A stretch of DNA of 64,000 nt from Rhodococcus sp. (in: high G+C Gram-positive bacteria) (lineage in GTDB: Bacteria; Actinomycetota; Actinomycetes; Mycobacteriales; Mycobacteriaceae): assembly GCF_023264675.1 (NCBI RefSeq), contig NZ_JAHFVG010000029.1, positions 1 to 64,000 on the forward strand. Reading direction: 5' to 3'. Position numbers and translations under genes: made by a program. Shown piece by piece: positions 8,446-17,921 of the stretch (position 1 is its first letter; every line of letters begins with the position of its first letter). Under the pieces are notes generated by a model. The model searched no databases and was not told the origin of the DNA. It worked only from the letters and a program-made list of their open reading frames with translations.

Positions 8446-9723
8446 GTGTCGCTTGCAACCTTGCCTATATCTTCTTCCGTCACCGACCTTCGTGGTTCGC
8501 GGCCGACGTCCTACCGTTCTTCCGGCGCGCGTAGTCGCGTGCAGGTGGTCGCTCCCGATCTCCGCATCGCCGACAGCCCCGCCGCGTCGGTGCTTCGCGT
8601 CGCATCCGTCGATGGTCCGATCTCACGTGATATCGCCGCTCGCGCAACGGGTTTGAGTATCGCCACCGTCAACCGTCAGGTGTCGGCACTGCTCGGCGCC
8701 GGTCTGCTCCGTGAACGTGCGGACCTGACGGCGTCCGGTGCCATCGGACGCCCGCGTGTGCCGTTCGAAGTCAACCACGAGCCGTACGCGACAATCGGGA
8801 TCCACATCGGTGCCCTTGTCACCGGAATCGTGGTCAGCGATCTCCGCGGCCGGATACTCGGTGCCGTCGAAATCCCGACGCCCGGTGGCCCGGCTTCCGA
8901 GGCGCTGGCCGTCATCACCCGAAGCGCAGGGTCCTTCGCTTCCCGGTGGCATCGTCGAACACCGCTCTGGGTCGGTGTGGCACTCGGTGGCCGCGTCGAC
9001 GGCTCGACCGGAATCGTCGATCACCCCCGCCTCGGCTGGGAGAACGCACCCGTCGGACACATCATCGGCGGCGGACTCGGGCTTCCGATATCGGTCTCCG
9101 GACACGTCGAGGCCATGGCGGGCTCCGAACTTCTGCTGACGCCTGCCCGCGCCGGGACCGCTCCGACGGGAACCAGCCTGTATTTCTACGCGAGAGAAAC
9201 CGCCGGAATTGCGCTGACGATCGACGGCCGCGTGCACACGCCGTCCACCGGACCCGGTTCCATCGCGCACCTACCGACCGGCTCGAATGCGCTGTGCGCC
9301 TGCGGCAATCGTGGATGCCTCGAAGCTACGGTGAGTGACCGCGCGGTTGTCGCCGCCGCGGTCGAGCGCGGAGTACTCGCTCCCGGTAGTTCCGTCTCGG
9401 CGTTGTACCAGGCCGGTCACGACGGATCTGCCGCTGCGCGTGAGATTCTCGTCGACCGCGCCCAGGTTCTCGGACGCACTGTCGGCTTGCTACGTGATCT
9501 CTTCAACCCTGATCGCGTGGTGCTCGGCGGCCAGGCATTCACCGAGTACACGGCCGGAATCCCGCACGTATCAGAAGCATTCGGCCGGACATCGACATTG
9601 CCCCGTCAGGACATTCGAGTCTCGGGCTTCGGGAACAAGGTTCAGGAATTCGCCGCCGCCGTGGTCTCCCTCAGCTCGGTGTACTCCGACCCGCTGACCT
9701 CGATGCGTCGGGCTGCTGCCTGA
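8446..9723 (+). CDS. ROK-family transcriptional regulator (Rv0485-like)
   Basis: 425 aa. GTG 8446 is preceded by GAGGA with 7 bases of spacing. Residues about 45-105 are a winged helix-turn-helix (DGPISRDIAARATGLSIATV). The rest is a ROK/sugar-kinase fold with 'GVALGGRVD' and the zinc-site signature C-A-C-G-N-R-G-C-L-E. In ROK repressors the kinase fold binds a sugar effector. The M. tuberculosis counterpart has been reported to regulate a PE/PPE pair; whether that holds here cannot be told. It precedes mshA by one gene. Confidence 0.85.
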   Translation: MSLATLPISSSVTDLRGSRPTSYRSSGARSRVQVVAPDLRIADSPAASVLRVASVDGPISRDIAARATGLSIATVNRQVSALLGAGLLRERADLTASGAIGRPRVPFEVNHEPYATIGIHIGALVTGIVVSDLRGRILGAVEIPTPGGPASEALAVITRSAGSFASRWHRRTPLWVGVALGGRVDGSTGIVDHPRLGWENAPVGHIIGGGLGLPISVSGHVEAMAGSELLLTPARAGTAPTGTSLYFYARETAGIALTIDGRVHTPSTGPGSIAHLPTGSNALCACGNRGCLEATVSDRAVVAAAVERGVLAPGSSVSALYQAGHDGSAAAREILVDRAQVLGRTVGLLRDLFNPDRVVLGGQAFTEYTAGIPHVSEAFGRTSTLPRQDIRVSGFGNKVQEFAAAVVSLSSVYSDPLTSMRRAAA

Positions 9724-9754
9724 GCTGTCGACCCTCACATGCATCATGTGAGGA

Positions 9755-10606
9755 ATGACGGACATGGGCCCGGTGCGGCAAGCACGAGGAATCGACGGCA
9801 CGAACATCGTCTACCGAGTATCGGGCGATCCGTCGAACAGACCCCTCGTGCTGCTGCACGGGTGGGCGCAGTCGTCAGCCTGCTGGGGGGAGATCCTGCT
9901 CGCGAATCTGGCGGAGCAGTTCCGGTTGGTCGCGGTCGATCTACGCGGTCACGGCTACTCGGATGCGCCCGAACAGGGATACGACGATTCCGCCAACTGG
10001 GCAGGCGACGTCCACGCCGTCCTGCAGGCCGAAGGTATCGACTCCGGCGCGTTGTTGCTCGGCTGGTCCTACGGCGGGCTCGTCATCTGTGACTACCTCG
10101 CCGCGCACGGCACCTCCGCTGTCGCCGGGGTCGTGCTCGTCGGAGCGATCACCAGCATCGGTCGCGGCGAGGCAGGCGGCCGCGTCGGGACGGCGATGCG
10201 CGCGGCGATACCGGGCGCCATGTCGGAGGAGCCACGAACCGCGATCAAGGCGCTCGGCAGTTTCGGTCACGCACTGACCGGCCCGGTGGACGCCGGTTCT
10301 GTCCGGCCCAAGGGGACGCAGGCGCAGGCGCTGTTCGGTCTCACTCTGTCGACGGCTCCTCGGGTGCGGGCGGCTCTGTTCGACCGTGCCGTGTCGCACG
10401 ACGAGCTCCTGGCAGGCCTCGACGTTCCGGCCTTCGTGCTGCATGGGACCGAGGACACCGTGGTCGACGTATCGGCAGGCAGGCACGCTGCATCGTTGAT
10501 TCCGCAGGTCACCGAGTCGTACTGGGACGGCGTGGACCATGGCCCGTTCGTCGCCGATCCCGAGCGGTTTCTGGCCGAGGTTGTGGCTTTCGGTAAGGGT
10601 CTGTGA
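9755..10606 (+). CDS. Alpha/beta-fold hydrolase
   Basis: 283 aa. ATG 9755 is preceded by GTGAGGA. Oxyanion motif LLHGWAQSS, nucleophile elbow G-W-S-Y-G near residue 107, acid in 'HGTEDTVVD' and catalytic His in 'VDHGPFVADP' make an intact Ser-Asp-His triad. Similar to non-haem haloperoxidase or esterase type enzymes of rhodococci. Cytoplasmic, no signal peptide. It lies 19 bases before mshA, but mshA has its own promoter element, so co-transcription is only partial evidence for a shared role. Confidence 0.85.
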   Translation: MTDMGPVRQARGIDGTNIVYRVSGDPSNRPLVLLHGWAQSSACWGEILLANLAEQFRLVAVDLRGHGYSDAPEQGYDDSANWAGDVHAVLQAEGIDSGALLLGWSYGGLVICDYLAAHGTSAVAGVVLVGAITSIGRGEAGGRVGTAMRAAIPGAMSEEPRTAIKALGSFGHALTGPVDAGSVRPKGTQAQALFGLTLSTAPRVRAALFDRAVSHDELLAGLDVPAFVLHGTEDTVVDVSAGRHAASLIPQVTESYWDGVDHGPFVADPERFLAEVVAFGKGL

Positions 10607-10613
10607 TTCTCCG

Positions 10614-10619
10614 TAGGGT
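10614..10619 (+). promoter_or_regulatory. Probable -10 hexamer of mshA
   Basis: TAGGGT ends 6 bases before the GTG at 10626. A GGGAGA lies in between but is too close to the start to act as a normal ribosome site. Confidence 0.35.
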
Positions 10620-10625
10620 GGGAGA

Positions 10626-11969
10626 GTGCAGACTGGAGCGGTGAGTGGTCGCCAGTTGAACCGGGTTGCAGTGCTGTCGTTGCATACCTCGCCCCTGGCC
10701 CAGCCCGGTATGGGCGATGCGGGCGGTATGAACGTGTACGTGTTGCAGACCGCCAAGGAGCTCGCCGCACGCGGGATCGAGGTCGAGATCTTCACCCGGG
10801 CGACCTCGTCGTCCGACGAACCGGTGACCGAGGCAGCGCCGGGCGTCCTGGTGCGCAACATCGTAGCCGGGCCGTTCGAGGGGCTCGACAAACAAGACCT
10901 GCCCACGCAGCTGTGTGCGTTCGCCGCCGGAGTGTTGCGCGAGGAAGCACGCCACGACGCCGGCTACTACGACCTGGTCCACTCTCACTACTGGCTGTCC
11001 GGTCAGGTCGGATGGCTTGCCCGCGATCGGTGGGGTGTGCCGCTGGTGCACACCGCGCACACACTTGCGGCCGTGAAGAACGCATCGCTCGCCGCCGGGG
11101 ACTCACCGGAACCCGCCGCACGGCAGATCGGTGAGCAGCAAGTGGTGGCCGAGGCCGACCGGCTGATCGCCAACACCTCGGAAGAGGCCAAACAGCTGAT
11201 CGACATCTATCACGCATCACCCGAGTCCATCGACGTCGTCGCACCGGGGGCCGACCTCGGCCGGTACCGGCCGGGCGACAAGCTCGCGGCCCGCGCCGAG
11301 TTCGGAATCGACCCGCGGGAGACCGTCGTCGCGTTCGTCGGCCGAATCCAGCCGCTCAAGGCTCCCGATGTTCTGCTCAGGGCGGCCGCGGAACTCGTGC
11401 GCCGTGAGCCCAGCATTCCGCTGCGGATACTCGTCGTCGGTGGGCCGTCGGGAAGCGGCCTCGATCGCCCCGACAGTCTGATCGATTTGGCGTCGGAGCT
11501 CGGCATCAGTGCACGCGTGACTTTCCTTCCGCCGCAACCGTCGTCGAAGTTGGTACAGATCTACCGCGCCGCCGACATCGTCGCGGTGCCCAGCTACAAC
11601 GAGTCGTTCGGGCTGGTGGCAATCGAGGCGCAAGCAAGCGGCACGCCGGTGATCGCCGCCGACGTCGGCGGACTCGGCGTCGCCGTTCGAGCGGGGGAGA
11701 CCGGTGTCCTGGTGCAGGGACATGCTGCCGACGACTGGGCAGGCGCTCTCGGCTCGATGATTCGGGATCGGGAAGCGTTGGCGCGCATGGCGCGTGCTGC
11801 TCCCACCCATGCAGGCAACTTTTCGTGGGAGCACACCGCGGAGGGATTGCTCGAGAGCTACCGGTCCGCGCAATTCCACTTCGACCGGCACGAGGCTCCG
11901 AGCGAGTTCTCGCCGCGCCGGGCACGCGGACTGTGGAAACTACGACGGGCGGGAGCAGTGAAAGCATGA
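10626..11969 (+). CDS. mshA: D-inositol-3-phosphate N-acetylglucosaminyltransferase MshA
   Basis: 447 aa GT4-family glycosyltransferase. It transfers GlcNAc from UDP-GlcNAc to 1L-myo-inositol-1-phosphate, the first step of mycothiol synthesis, in the cytoplasm. The family signature [21 protein letters not shown] is at residues about 19-39. '[17 protein letters not shown]' opens the nucleotide-sugar domain, and '[23 protein letters not shown]' carries the E-x7-E motif. Length is typical. Its presence fits an actinobacterium that relies on mycothiol. It is translationally coupled to the next gene through ATGA. Confidence 0.95.
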   Translation: MQTGAVSGRQLNRVAVLSLHTSPLAQPGMGDAGGMNVYVLQTAKELAARGIEVEIFTRATSSSDEPVTEAAPGVLVRNIVAGPFEGLDKQDLPTQLCAFAAGVLREEARHDAGYYDLVHSHYWLSGQVGWLARDRWGVPLVHTAHTLAAVKNASLAAGDSPEPAARQIGEQQVVAEADRLIANTSEEAKQLIDIYHASPESIDVVAPGADLGRYRPGDKLAARAEFGIDPRETVVAFVGRIQPLKAPDVLLRAAAELVRREPSIPLRILVVGGPSGSGLDRPDSLIDLASELGISARVTFLPPQPSSKLVQIYRAADIVAVPSYNESFGLVAIEAQASGTPVIAADVGGLGVAVRAGETGVLVQGHAADDWAGALGSMIRDREALARMARAAPTHAGNFSWEHTAEGLLESYRSAQFHFDRHEAPSEFSPRRARGLWKLRRAGAVKA

Positions 11970-12445
11970 GCGAGACAGTGTCTCTCATCGACTCGATACT
12001 GGCCGAGCGTGAGCTCGAGTACCAGCGCAAGGGCGACAACGTATTCGTCGTCGAACTTCCGGGTGAGAAGAAGCTGAAGACCTCCACGATGCTGACCGTC
12101 GGCAATCACGGTGTCCGCATCGAGGCGTTCGTGTGCCGTAAGCCCGACGAGAACTTCGAAGGCGTCTACAAGTACCTTCTTAGGCGAAATCGCCGGTTGT
12201 ACGGAGTGCACTACACGATCGACAAAGTAGGCGACATCTATCTCGTCGGCGGATTGTCGCTGCATGCGGTGACCGGCGAAGAGATCGATCGCATTCTGGG
12301 ACAGGTGCTGGAGGCAGCCGACGGCGACTTCAACATACTGCTCGAACTCGGGTTCGCCGAGTCGATCAAACGCGAATGGGCCTGGCGTGTCTCGCGCGGA
12401 GAGTCGTTGGCGAATCTGAAGGCGTTCGAACATCTGATCTCGTGA
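11966..12445 (+). CDS. YbjN-domain protein (Rv0487-like)
   Basis: 159 aa starting [17 protein letters not shown], overlapping the mshA stop by 4 bases. YbjN proteins have a type III secretion chaperone-like fold; '[33 protein letters not shown]' with '[15 protein letters not shown]' is the characteristic core. Function is unknown, and E. coli YbjN affects motility and stress tolerance. Coupling to mshA is conserved in mycobacteria, which suggests a link to mycothiol or stress physiology, but this is inference. Confidence 0.85.
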   Translation: MSETVSLIDSILAERELEYQRKGDNVFVVELPGEKKLKTSTMLTVGNHGVRIEAFVCRKPDENFEGVYKYLLRRNRRLYGVHYTIDKVGDIYLVGGLSLHAVTGEEIDRILGQVLEAADGDFNILLELGFAESIKREWAWRVSRGESLANLKAFEHLIS

Positions 12446-12495
12446 GAGTTACATTGCCGAAACGCCAGTATTGATCGGACGTAACGGACACTTCG

Positions 12496-12501
12496 TATCC
12501 T
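12496..12501 (+). promoter_or_regulatory. Probable -10 hexamer of the NCS2 permease gene
   Basis: TATCCT, 7 bases before the ATG at 12509; no Shine-Dalgarno sequence. Confidence 0.4.
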
Positions 12502-12508
12502 CGGCAGA

Positions 12509-13945
12509 ATGACCAGGCCCGAGGACTCGAAGCCGCCGGTAGTGCAGATGTTCGGCTACGGCATGCAGCACATTCTGTCGATGTTCGGCGGAGTCATCGC
12601 CGTTCCCATCATCGTCGGTGGCGCGGCAGGCCTGACCGGCACCGATCAGGCGCTGCTGATCTCGTGCGCACTGTTCGTCAGCGGACTCGCGACCATCCTG
12701 CAGACCATCGGTGTGCCGTTCTTCGGCTCGCAACTGCCACTCGTGCAGGGTATTTCGTTTGCTGCCGTATCGACGATGCTCACCATCATCGTCGGTGCCG
12801 ACGACGGTGAAGCCGGGCTGAGAACCGTGCTGGGATCGGTGATCGTCGCGGCCCTGATCGGATTGGCGATAGCGCCGTTCTTCTCGAAGGTGGTCAGATT
12901 CTTCCCGCCGATCGTCACGGGTTCGATCATCACCGTGATCGGCCTGTCGTTGATGCCCGTCGCGGCGCGATGGATCACCGGGCAGGAGATGATCGCCGGC
13001 GCGCCGAACCCGAATTATCTCGACGTCGGGAACATCGGGCTCGCGATGTTCACTCTCCTCGTCGTGCTCGTCCTGACGAAGATTCCGAAGGTCTCGCGGA
13101 TGTCGATCCTGCTCGGCCTGGTGATCGGAACCATTGCCGCACTTGCCTTCGGCAAGACCGACTTCGACGGCGTGGGCGACGCGGACATCGTCGCACTCCC
13201 GACGCCCTTCGCGTTCGGTTCGCCGATCTTCGCGATCGGCGCGATCGTGTCCATGACCATCGTGATCCTGGTGATCATGGTGGAGACCACCGCCGACATA
13301 CTCGCCGTCGGCGAGGTCGTCGGGACCGAGGTGGATACCCGGCGAGTCGGCGACGGTCTGCGCGCGGACATGGTGGCCTCGGCCATCGCCCCGGTGTTCA
13401 ACTCGTTCCCCGCCACCGCCTTCGCTCAGAACGTCGGACTCGTCGCGATGACGGGGATCAAATCGCGCTTCGTCGTCGCGGTCGGCGGAGGAGTGCTTGC
13501 GGTGCTTGGCCTTTCGCCGATACTGGCCGCCGTCGTCGGCGTCATCCCGTTGCCGGTGCTCGGTGGCGCCGGCATCGCGCTGTTCGGAACGGTCGCCGCC
13601 AGCGGAATCCGAACGCTCAGCAAGGTCGACTACGACAACAACAACAATCTGGTGATCGTCGCGGTCACTCTCGCATTCGGCGTCATTCCCGTTGTGGCAA
13701 GCGACTTCTGGGACGAATTCCCGGATTGGTTCGTGACGATCTTCCACTCCGGTATCAGCGCGGCCAGCATCGTCGCCGTCGTGCTGAACGTGTTCTTCAA
13801 CATCTTCCGCCCCGGATCGCCGCCCGACCCCTCGATCGTCGCCGCGGGCCCGGCCGTCATGGTGCGCGAGGACGAGGCGAAGGTCCTCGGCGAGGGTGGC
13901 AGCTACGACGCCGGAACGCCGCGCCCCAAGCCGAACGAGAAATGA
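12509..13945 (+). CDS. NCS2 nucleobase permease (uracil/xanthine/urate type)
   Basis: 478 aa integral membrane protein with about 12-14 hydrophobic segments. 'VQMFGYGMQHILSMFGGVIAVPIIVGGA' at the N-terminus and the NCS2 signature Q-N-V-G-L-V-A-M-T-G near residue 310 identify the family. The residues are closer to the xanthine/urate branch (pbuX/pucJ) than to uraA, but the substrate is not settled by sequence alone. The next operon is a nucleoside-type ABC transporter, so the pair looks like a purine and nucleoside uptake module. No purine riboswitch was seen upstream. Confidence 0.9.
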   Translation: MTRPEDSKPPVVQMFGYGMQHILSMFGGVIAVPIIVGGAAGLTGTDQALLISCALFVSGLATILQTIGVPFFGSQLPLVQGISFAAVSTMLTIIVGADDGEAGLRTVLGSVIVAALIGLAIAPFFSKVVRFFPPIVTGSIITVIGLSLMPVAARWITGQEMIAGAPNPNYLDVGNIGLAMFTLLVVLVLTKIPKVSRMSILLGLVIGTIAALAFGKTDFDGVGDADIVALPTPFAFGSPIFAIGAIVSMTIVILVIMVETTADILAVGEVVGTEVDTRRVGDGLRADMVASAIAPVFNSFPATAFAQNVGLVAMTGIKSRFVVAVGGGVLAVLGLSPILAAVVGVIPLPVLGGAGIALFGTVAASGIRTLSKVDYDNNNNLVIVAVTLAFGVIPVVASDFWDEFPDWFVTIFHSGISAASIVAVVLNVFFNIFRPGSPPDPSIVAAGPAVMVREDEAKVLGEGGSYDAGTPRPKPNEK

Positions 13946-14082
13946 CAGGATCGGTGCCCCCTGGCCCCGAAATCATGCGAGTACCCCGCCCGGCGAGTAC
14001 CGTCCCGAATCAGACAAACTAGCCGCGTCGGCATGCGCGTTCACGAGACGTGCGCACAGGCAGCGAACCTTTGGAGGAAGTC

Positions 14083-15180
14083 TTGACCGTCGTCATCCGC
14101 TCACACACTCGGAGACTGGTATTCGGTGGTGTCGCATCACTCGGTGCGCTCGCCCTGGTGGCAGGCTGTGGTTCGGCTCCGGAGGAGAACGATTCCGGTT
14201 CGGGAGGTACGGCCTCGGGGGACTTCAAGCCCTGCATGGTCTCCGACTCCGGCGGCTTCGACGACAAATCTTTCAACCAACTCGGATTCGAAGGCCTCAC
14301 CGAGGCGTCGGACACCTTGGGCGTCGAGCCGATCACCGTCGAATCCGCATCGCCGACGGACTACAGCCCCAACATCTCGAACCTCGTCGATCAAGGGTGC
14401 ACCCTCATCGTGACGGTCGGCTTCGATCTCGCGGACGCAACGAAAGCTGCAGCCGAGGCGAACTCCGATATCGACTTCGCGATCATCGACGACTCGAGCA
14501 TCGACCTGCCGAACGTCAAGCCCCTGACCTACGACGCGGCCCAGGGTGGATTCCTCGCGGGCTATGCCGCGGCGAGTTACTCCAAGACTGGAGTCGTCGG
14601 CACCTTCGGCGGCGCGCAGCTCCCGACGGTGACCATCTTCATGGACGGGTTCGCCGACGGCGTCAACTACTTCAACCAGCAGAAGAACAAGGCCGTTCGT
14701 GTCATCGGCTGGGACGTCGCCGCTCAGAACGGTTCGTTCACCGGCGGATTCGCCGCCAACGAGGTTGCCAAGAACACCGCTCAGGGTCTCATCGACCAGA
14801 ACGCCGACGTCGTGTTCCCCGTCGGTGGTCCCATCTACCAGAGTGCCGCGCAGGCCATCCGCGACTCCTCGCGTCCCGTCGCGCTGATCGGTGCCGACGC
14901 CGACGTCTTCGAGTCCGACCCATCCGTCGGGGACCTGCTGCTCACCTCCGTGACCAAGGGCCTCAAGACAAGTGTCGACGAGGTCGTCGCCACCTCCGGT
15001 GACAGCGCATTCGACAACTCCGCGTACGTCGGCACGCTTGAGAACGAGGGAGTCGGTATCGCACCGTTCCACGAATTCGAAGCGCAGGTCGATCCGGCAT
15101 TGCAGGGTGAACTCGACACGATCAAGGCAGGCATCATCGACGGCTCGATCACCGTCGAGTCGCCTTCGTCGCCCAAGTAG
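14083..15180 (+). CDS. BMP-family nucleoside-binding lipoprotein of an ABC transporter
   Basis: 365 aa. GGAGGAAG at 14073-14080 points to the TTG start at 14083. Signal peptide with Arg pair and lipobox LVAGC, so it is anchored outside the membrane. 'MVSDSGGFDDKSFNQLGFEGL' is the BMP/PnrA signature, followed by 'YSPNISNLVDQGCTLIVTVGFDLADATKAAA'. BMP proteins bind purine nucleosides such as adenosine, guanosine or inosine. First gene of a four-gene operon with one ATPase and two permeases (15200-19183). Confidence 0.9.
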   Translation: MTVVIRSHTRRLVFGGVASLGALALVAGCGSAPEENDSGSGGTASGDFKPCMVSDSGGFDDKSFNQLGFEGLTEASDTLGVEPITVESASPTDYSPNISNLVDQGCTLIVTVGFDLADATKAAAEANSDIDFAIIDDSSIDLPNVKPLTYDAAQGGFLAGYAAASYSKTGVVGTFGGAQLPTVTIFMDGFADGVNYFNQQKNKAVRVIGWDVAAQNGSFTGGFAANEVAKNTAQGLIDQNADVVFPVGGPIYQSAAQAIRDSSRPVALIGADADVFESDPSVGDLLLTSVTKGLKTSVDEVVATSGDSAFDNSAYVGTLENEGVGIAPFHEFEAQVDPALQGELDTIKAGIIDGSITVESPSSPK

Positions 15181-15199
15181 TCAGGTGTCCCGGTAGCTG

Positions 15200-16699
15200 A
15201 TGAAGCTCGAACTACGAGGCATCACCAAGCGTTTCGGATCGCTCGTCGCCAACGATTCCATCGACCTGGTCGTGGAATCGGGCGAGATCCACTGCCTGCT
15301 CGGCGAGAACGGCGCAGGCAAGTCGACATTGATGAACGTTCTCAGCGGTCTCTACCGTGCGGAGGAAGGCGAGATTCTGCTCGACGGCGTCGAGCAGAAG
15401 TTCGCCGGTCCCGGCGAGGCGATGACGGCCGGGATCGGCATGGTGCACCAGCACTTCATGCTGATCCCGGTGTTCACCGTCGCCGAGAACATCATTCTCG
15501 GCAACGAGACCACCTCTGCCGGTGGACGACTCGACCTCGACGCGGCTCGAAAGCTGGTGCGAGAGATCTCGGCTCGCTTCGGCTTCGACCTCGATCCCGA
15601 CGCAAAAGTCGACGACCTCCCGGTCGGTGTGCAACAACGCGTCGAGATCATCAAGGCGCTCAGCCGCGACGCCAAGGTTCTGGTGTTCGACGAGCCGACC
15701 GCTGTTCTGACGCCGCAGGAAACCGACGACCTCATGCGTATCATGCGCGAGCTCGCCGAATCCGGAACCACCATCGTGTTCATCACGCACAAACTGCGCG
15801 AGGTCCGCGAGGTGGCGGACAGGATCACCGTCATCAGGCTCGGCAAGGTGGTCGGAGAAGCCGCACCGACGGCGACCAATACCGAACTCGCAGCGCTGAT
15901 GGTCGGACGCGACGTACAACTGACGGTGTCGAAGGAGCAGGCGAAGCCCGGCGAGGCTGCACTCGTCGTCAAGAATCTCACCGTGTTCGACGCAACGGGC
16001 CACAAGACCGTCGACGACGTCAGCCTCGAAGTCCACGCCGGGGAGATCCTGGCGATCGCCGGCGTGCAGGGCAACGGGCAGACCGAGTTCGCGGAAGCTC
16101 TCCTCGGCGTACAGGAACACGTCACCGGATCCATCAGCCTGGACGGAAAGTCGTTGATGGGGCTGCCCGTGCACGAAGTGCTGGGAGCCGGAGTCGGGTT
16201 CGTTCCCGAGGACCGAACGGTCGACGGGCTCGTCGGTGAGTTCACCATCGCCGAGAACCTGATGCTCGATCGCTCGGGCGGAGAGCCCTTCGTCCGGCGC
16301 GGCGCGGTCAGGCGAGAGTTCCTCGACGAGTTCGCCGCCGACAAGGTCACCGAGTTCGATGTGCGAGCGCCAGGAATCGGTACTGCTGTCGGACGACTCT
16401 CCGGTGGCAACCAGCAGAAGGTGGTACTCGCGCGAGAACTGAGCCGGGAGCTGAGGCTGTTCGTCGCCTCGCAACCGACGCGCGGTATCGACGTCGGTTC
16501 GATCGAGTTCGTGCACAAGCGAATTGTCGCCACCCGCGACTCGGGTATCCCGGTGATCGTGGTATCGAGCGAACTCGACGAGGTGGCGGCACTGGCCGAC
16601 CGAATAGCCGTCATGTACCGCGGAACGATCGTCGGCATCGTGCCGGCGGACACGTCCCGCGAAGTTCTGGGATTGATGATGGGTGGAGAGCATGGCTGA
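15200..16699 (+). CDS. ABC transporter ATP-binding protein, nucleoside (BMP) type, two NBDs
   Basis: 499 aa with two fused ATPase domains. NBD1 has Walker A GENGAGKST, 'LPVGVQQRVEI' as signature and Walker B VLVFDEPTAVLTP. NBD2 (from about residue 255) has degenerate 'GVQGNGQTEF', an intact LSGGNQQKV and 'FVASQPTRGID', where the catalytic Glu is Gln. This one-active, one-degenerate pattern is normal for the YufO/NupA class of monosaccharide and nucleoside importers. Cytoplasmic, pairs with the two permeases downstream. It begins 19 bases after the binding-protein gene. Confidence 0.93.
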   Translation: MKLELRGITKRFGSLVANDSIDLVVESGEIHCLLGENGAGKSTLMNVLSGLYRAEEGEILLDGVEQKFAGPGEAMTAGIGMVHQHFMLIPVFTVAENIILGNETTSAGGRLDLDAARKLVREISARFGFDLDPDAKVDDLPVGVQQRVEIIKALSRDAKVLVFDEPTAVLTPQETDDLMRIMRELAESGTTIVFITHKLREVREVADRITVIRLGKVVGEAAPTATNTELAALMVGRDVQLTVSKEQAKPGEAALVVKNLTVFDATGHKTVDDVSLEVHAGEILAIAGVQGNGQTEFAEALLGVQEHVTGSISLDGKSLMGLPVHEVLGAGVGFVPEDRTVDGLVGEFTIAENLMLDRSGGEPFVRRGAVRREFLDEFAADKVTEFDVRAPGIGTAVGRLSGGNQQKVVLARELSRELRLFVASQPTRGIDVGSIEFVHKRIVATRDSGIPVIVVSSELDEVAALADRIAVMYRGTIVGIVPADTSREVLGLMMGGEHG

Positions 16700-17921
16700 C
16701 ACGCCGCAGCGGGAGGAACCGTCGCGGGCTCACATGGTGCTGCGAGAGATATTTACCGGAGGCGCCATCATTTCGGTGCTGGCGGTCCTACTGGCGATGG
16801 TGGTCGGCGCTGTCCTCATCGCGGTCACGAACGACGACGTGCAGGAGAGCGCCGGATACTTCTTCTCGCGTCCCACCGACATGCTGTCCGCCGTCTGGGA
16901 TTCGGTGTCCGGCGCGTACTCGGCACTGTTCCAGGGAGCGGTGTACAACTTTCGGCGCCCGGGTTTCGAGAACGGTATCAAGCCGCTGACCGAGACTCTG
17001 ACGTTCGCGACGCCGCTGATCGTCGCCGGTCTCGGTGTCGCCCTTGCCTTCCGCGTCGGCATGTTCAACATCGGCGGTCGCGGTCAGATGCTCATCGCCG
17101 CAGCCTGCGCCGGTTGGGTCGGCTTCTCCCTCCAACTTCCGGCAGGCCTGCACCTGATCCTCGCGATCGCCGCAGGCGTTGTCGGCGGAGCGGTGTGGGG
17201 CGGTATCGCCGGTGTGCTCAAAGCACGCACCGGGGCACACGAGGTGATCGTCACGATCATGCTCAACTACATCGCGTTCTATCTCGTCGCCTACCTGCTG
17301 CGCACGCCGGGAGCGCTGCAGGCTCCCGGTTCCAACAACCCGAAGACATCCGCGATCGAGTCGACGGCGGTGTTCCCCAAGCTCTTCGGCGACAAGTACA
17401 CCCTGCATCTCGGGTTCGTCCTCGTGATCTTCGTGACGATCGGGGTGTGGTGGCTGCTGGAGCGTTCCTCGCTCGGCTTCCGTTTCCGGGCTGTCGGTGA
17501 GAACCCGAATGCGTCGAAGATCGCCGGTATCAACGTCAACCGGATGTACCTGTACGCGATGGTCCTGTCCGGCGCGCTCGTCGGACTGGCAGGCGTCGCC
17601 CAGGTGCTCGGTACGGTGACCACCGGATTCGGTGCCGACATCGACGCGGGCATCGGATTCGACGCCATCACCGTCGCGCTCCTCGGACGGTCGAAGCCGT
17701 GGGGAGTGTTCTTCGCGGGCATCCTGTTCGGGGCATTCAAGGCAGGCGGATTCGCGATGCAGGCAGCTGAGGGCGTACCCATCGACATCGTGCTCGTCGT
17801 CCAGTCCGTCATCGTGCTCTTCATCGCGGCACCGCCGCTCGTACGGGCGGTGTTCCGATTGCCTGCACCCGGCGCCGAGGTCGCGGCCCGCGCCGACACC
17901 GCGAAGGTGGGATCGCTGTGA
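16692..17921 (+). CDS. ABC transporter permease, BMP type, subunit 1
   Basis: 409 aa integral membrane protein. ATG 16692 follows GGAGAG and overlaps the ATPase stop by 8 bases. It belongs to the BPD_transp_2 family: 'GLGVALAFRVGMFNIGGRGQMLIAAACAGWVG' and the cytoplasmic loop 'RAVGENPNASKIAGINV' are typical of the YufP subunit. Forms the channel together with the next protein. GTG of the next gene overlaps its stop by 4 bases. Confidence 0.92.
   Translation: MADTPQREEPSRAHMVLREIFTGGAIISVLAVLLAMVVGAVLIAVTNDDVQESAGYFFSRPTDMLSAVWDSVSGAYSALFQGAVYNFRRPGFENGIKPLTETLTFATPLIVAGLGVALAFRVGMFNIGGRGQMLIAAACAGWVGFSLQLPAGLHLILAIAAGVVGGAVWGGIAGVLKARTGAHEVIVTIMLNYIAFYLVAYLLRTPGALQAPGSNNPKTSAIESTAVFPKLFGDKYTLHLGFVLVIFVTIGVWWLLERSSLGFRFRAVGENPNASKIAGINVNRMYLYAMVLSGALVGLAGVAQVLGTVTTGFGADIDAGIGFDAITVALLGRSKPWGVFFAGILFGAFKAGGFAMQAAEGVPIDIVLVVQSVIVLFIAAPPLVRAVFRLPAPGAEVAARADTAKVGSL

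Noticed and set aside
12446..12508. Purine riboswitch before the NCS2 permease
   Set aside because: The gap is 63 bases, has no aptamer-like pairing, and the -10 sits 7 bases from the start, so there is no leader to hold one.
15212..16702. Minus-strand open frame of about 496 codons opposite the nucleoside transporter ATPase
   Set aside because: Antisense shadow of a clear two-domain ABC ATPase; no ribosome site or family motif.
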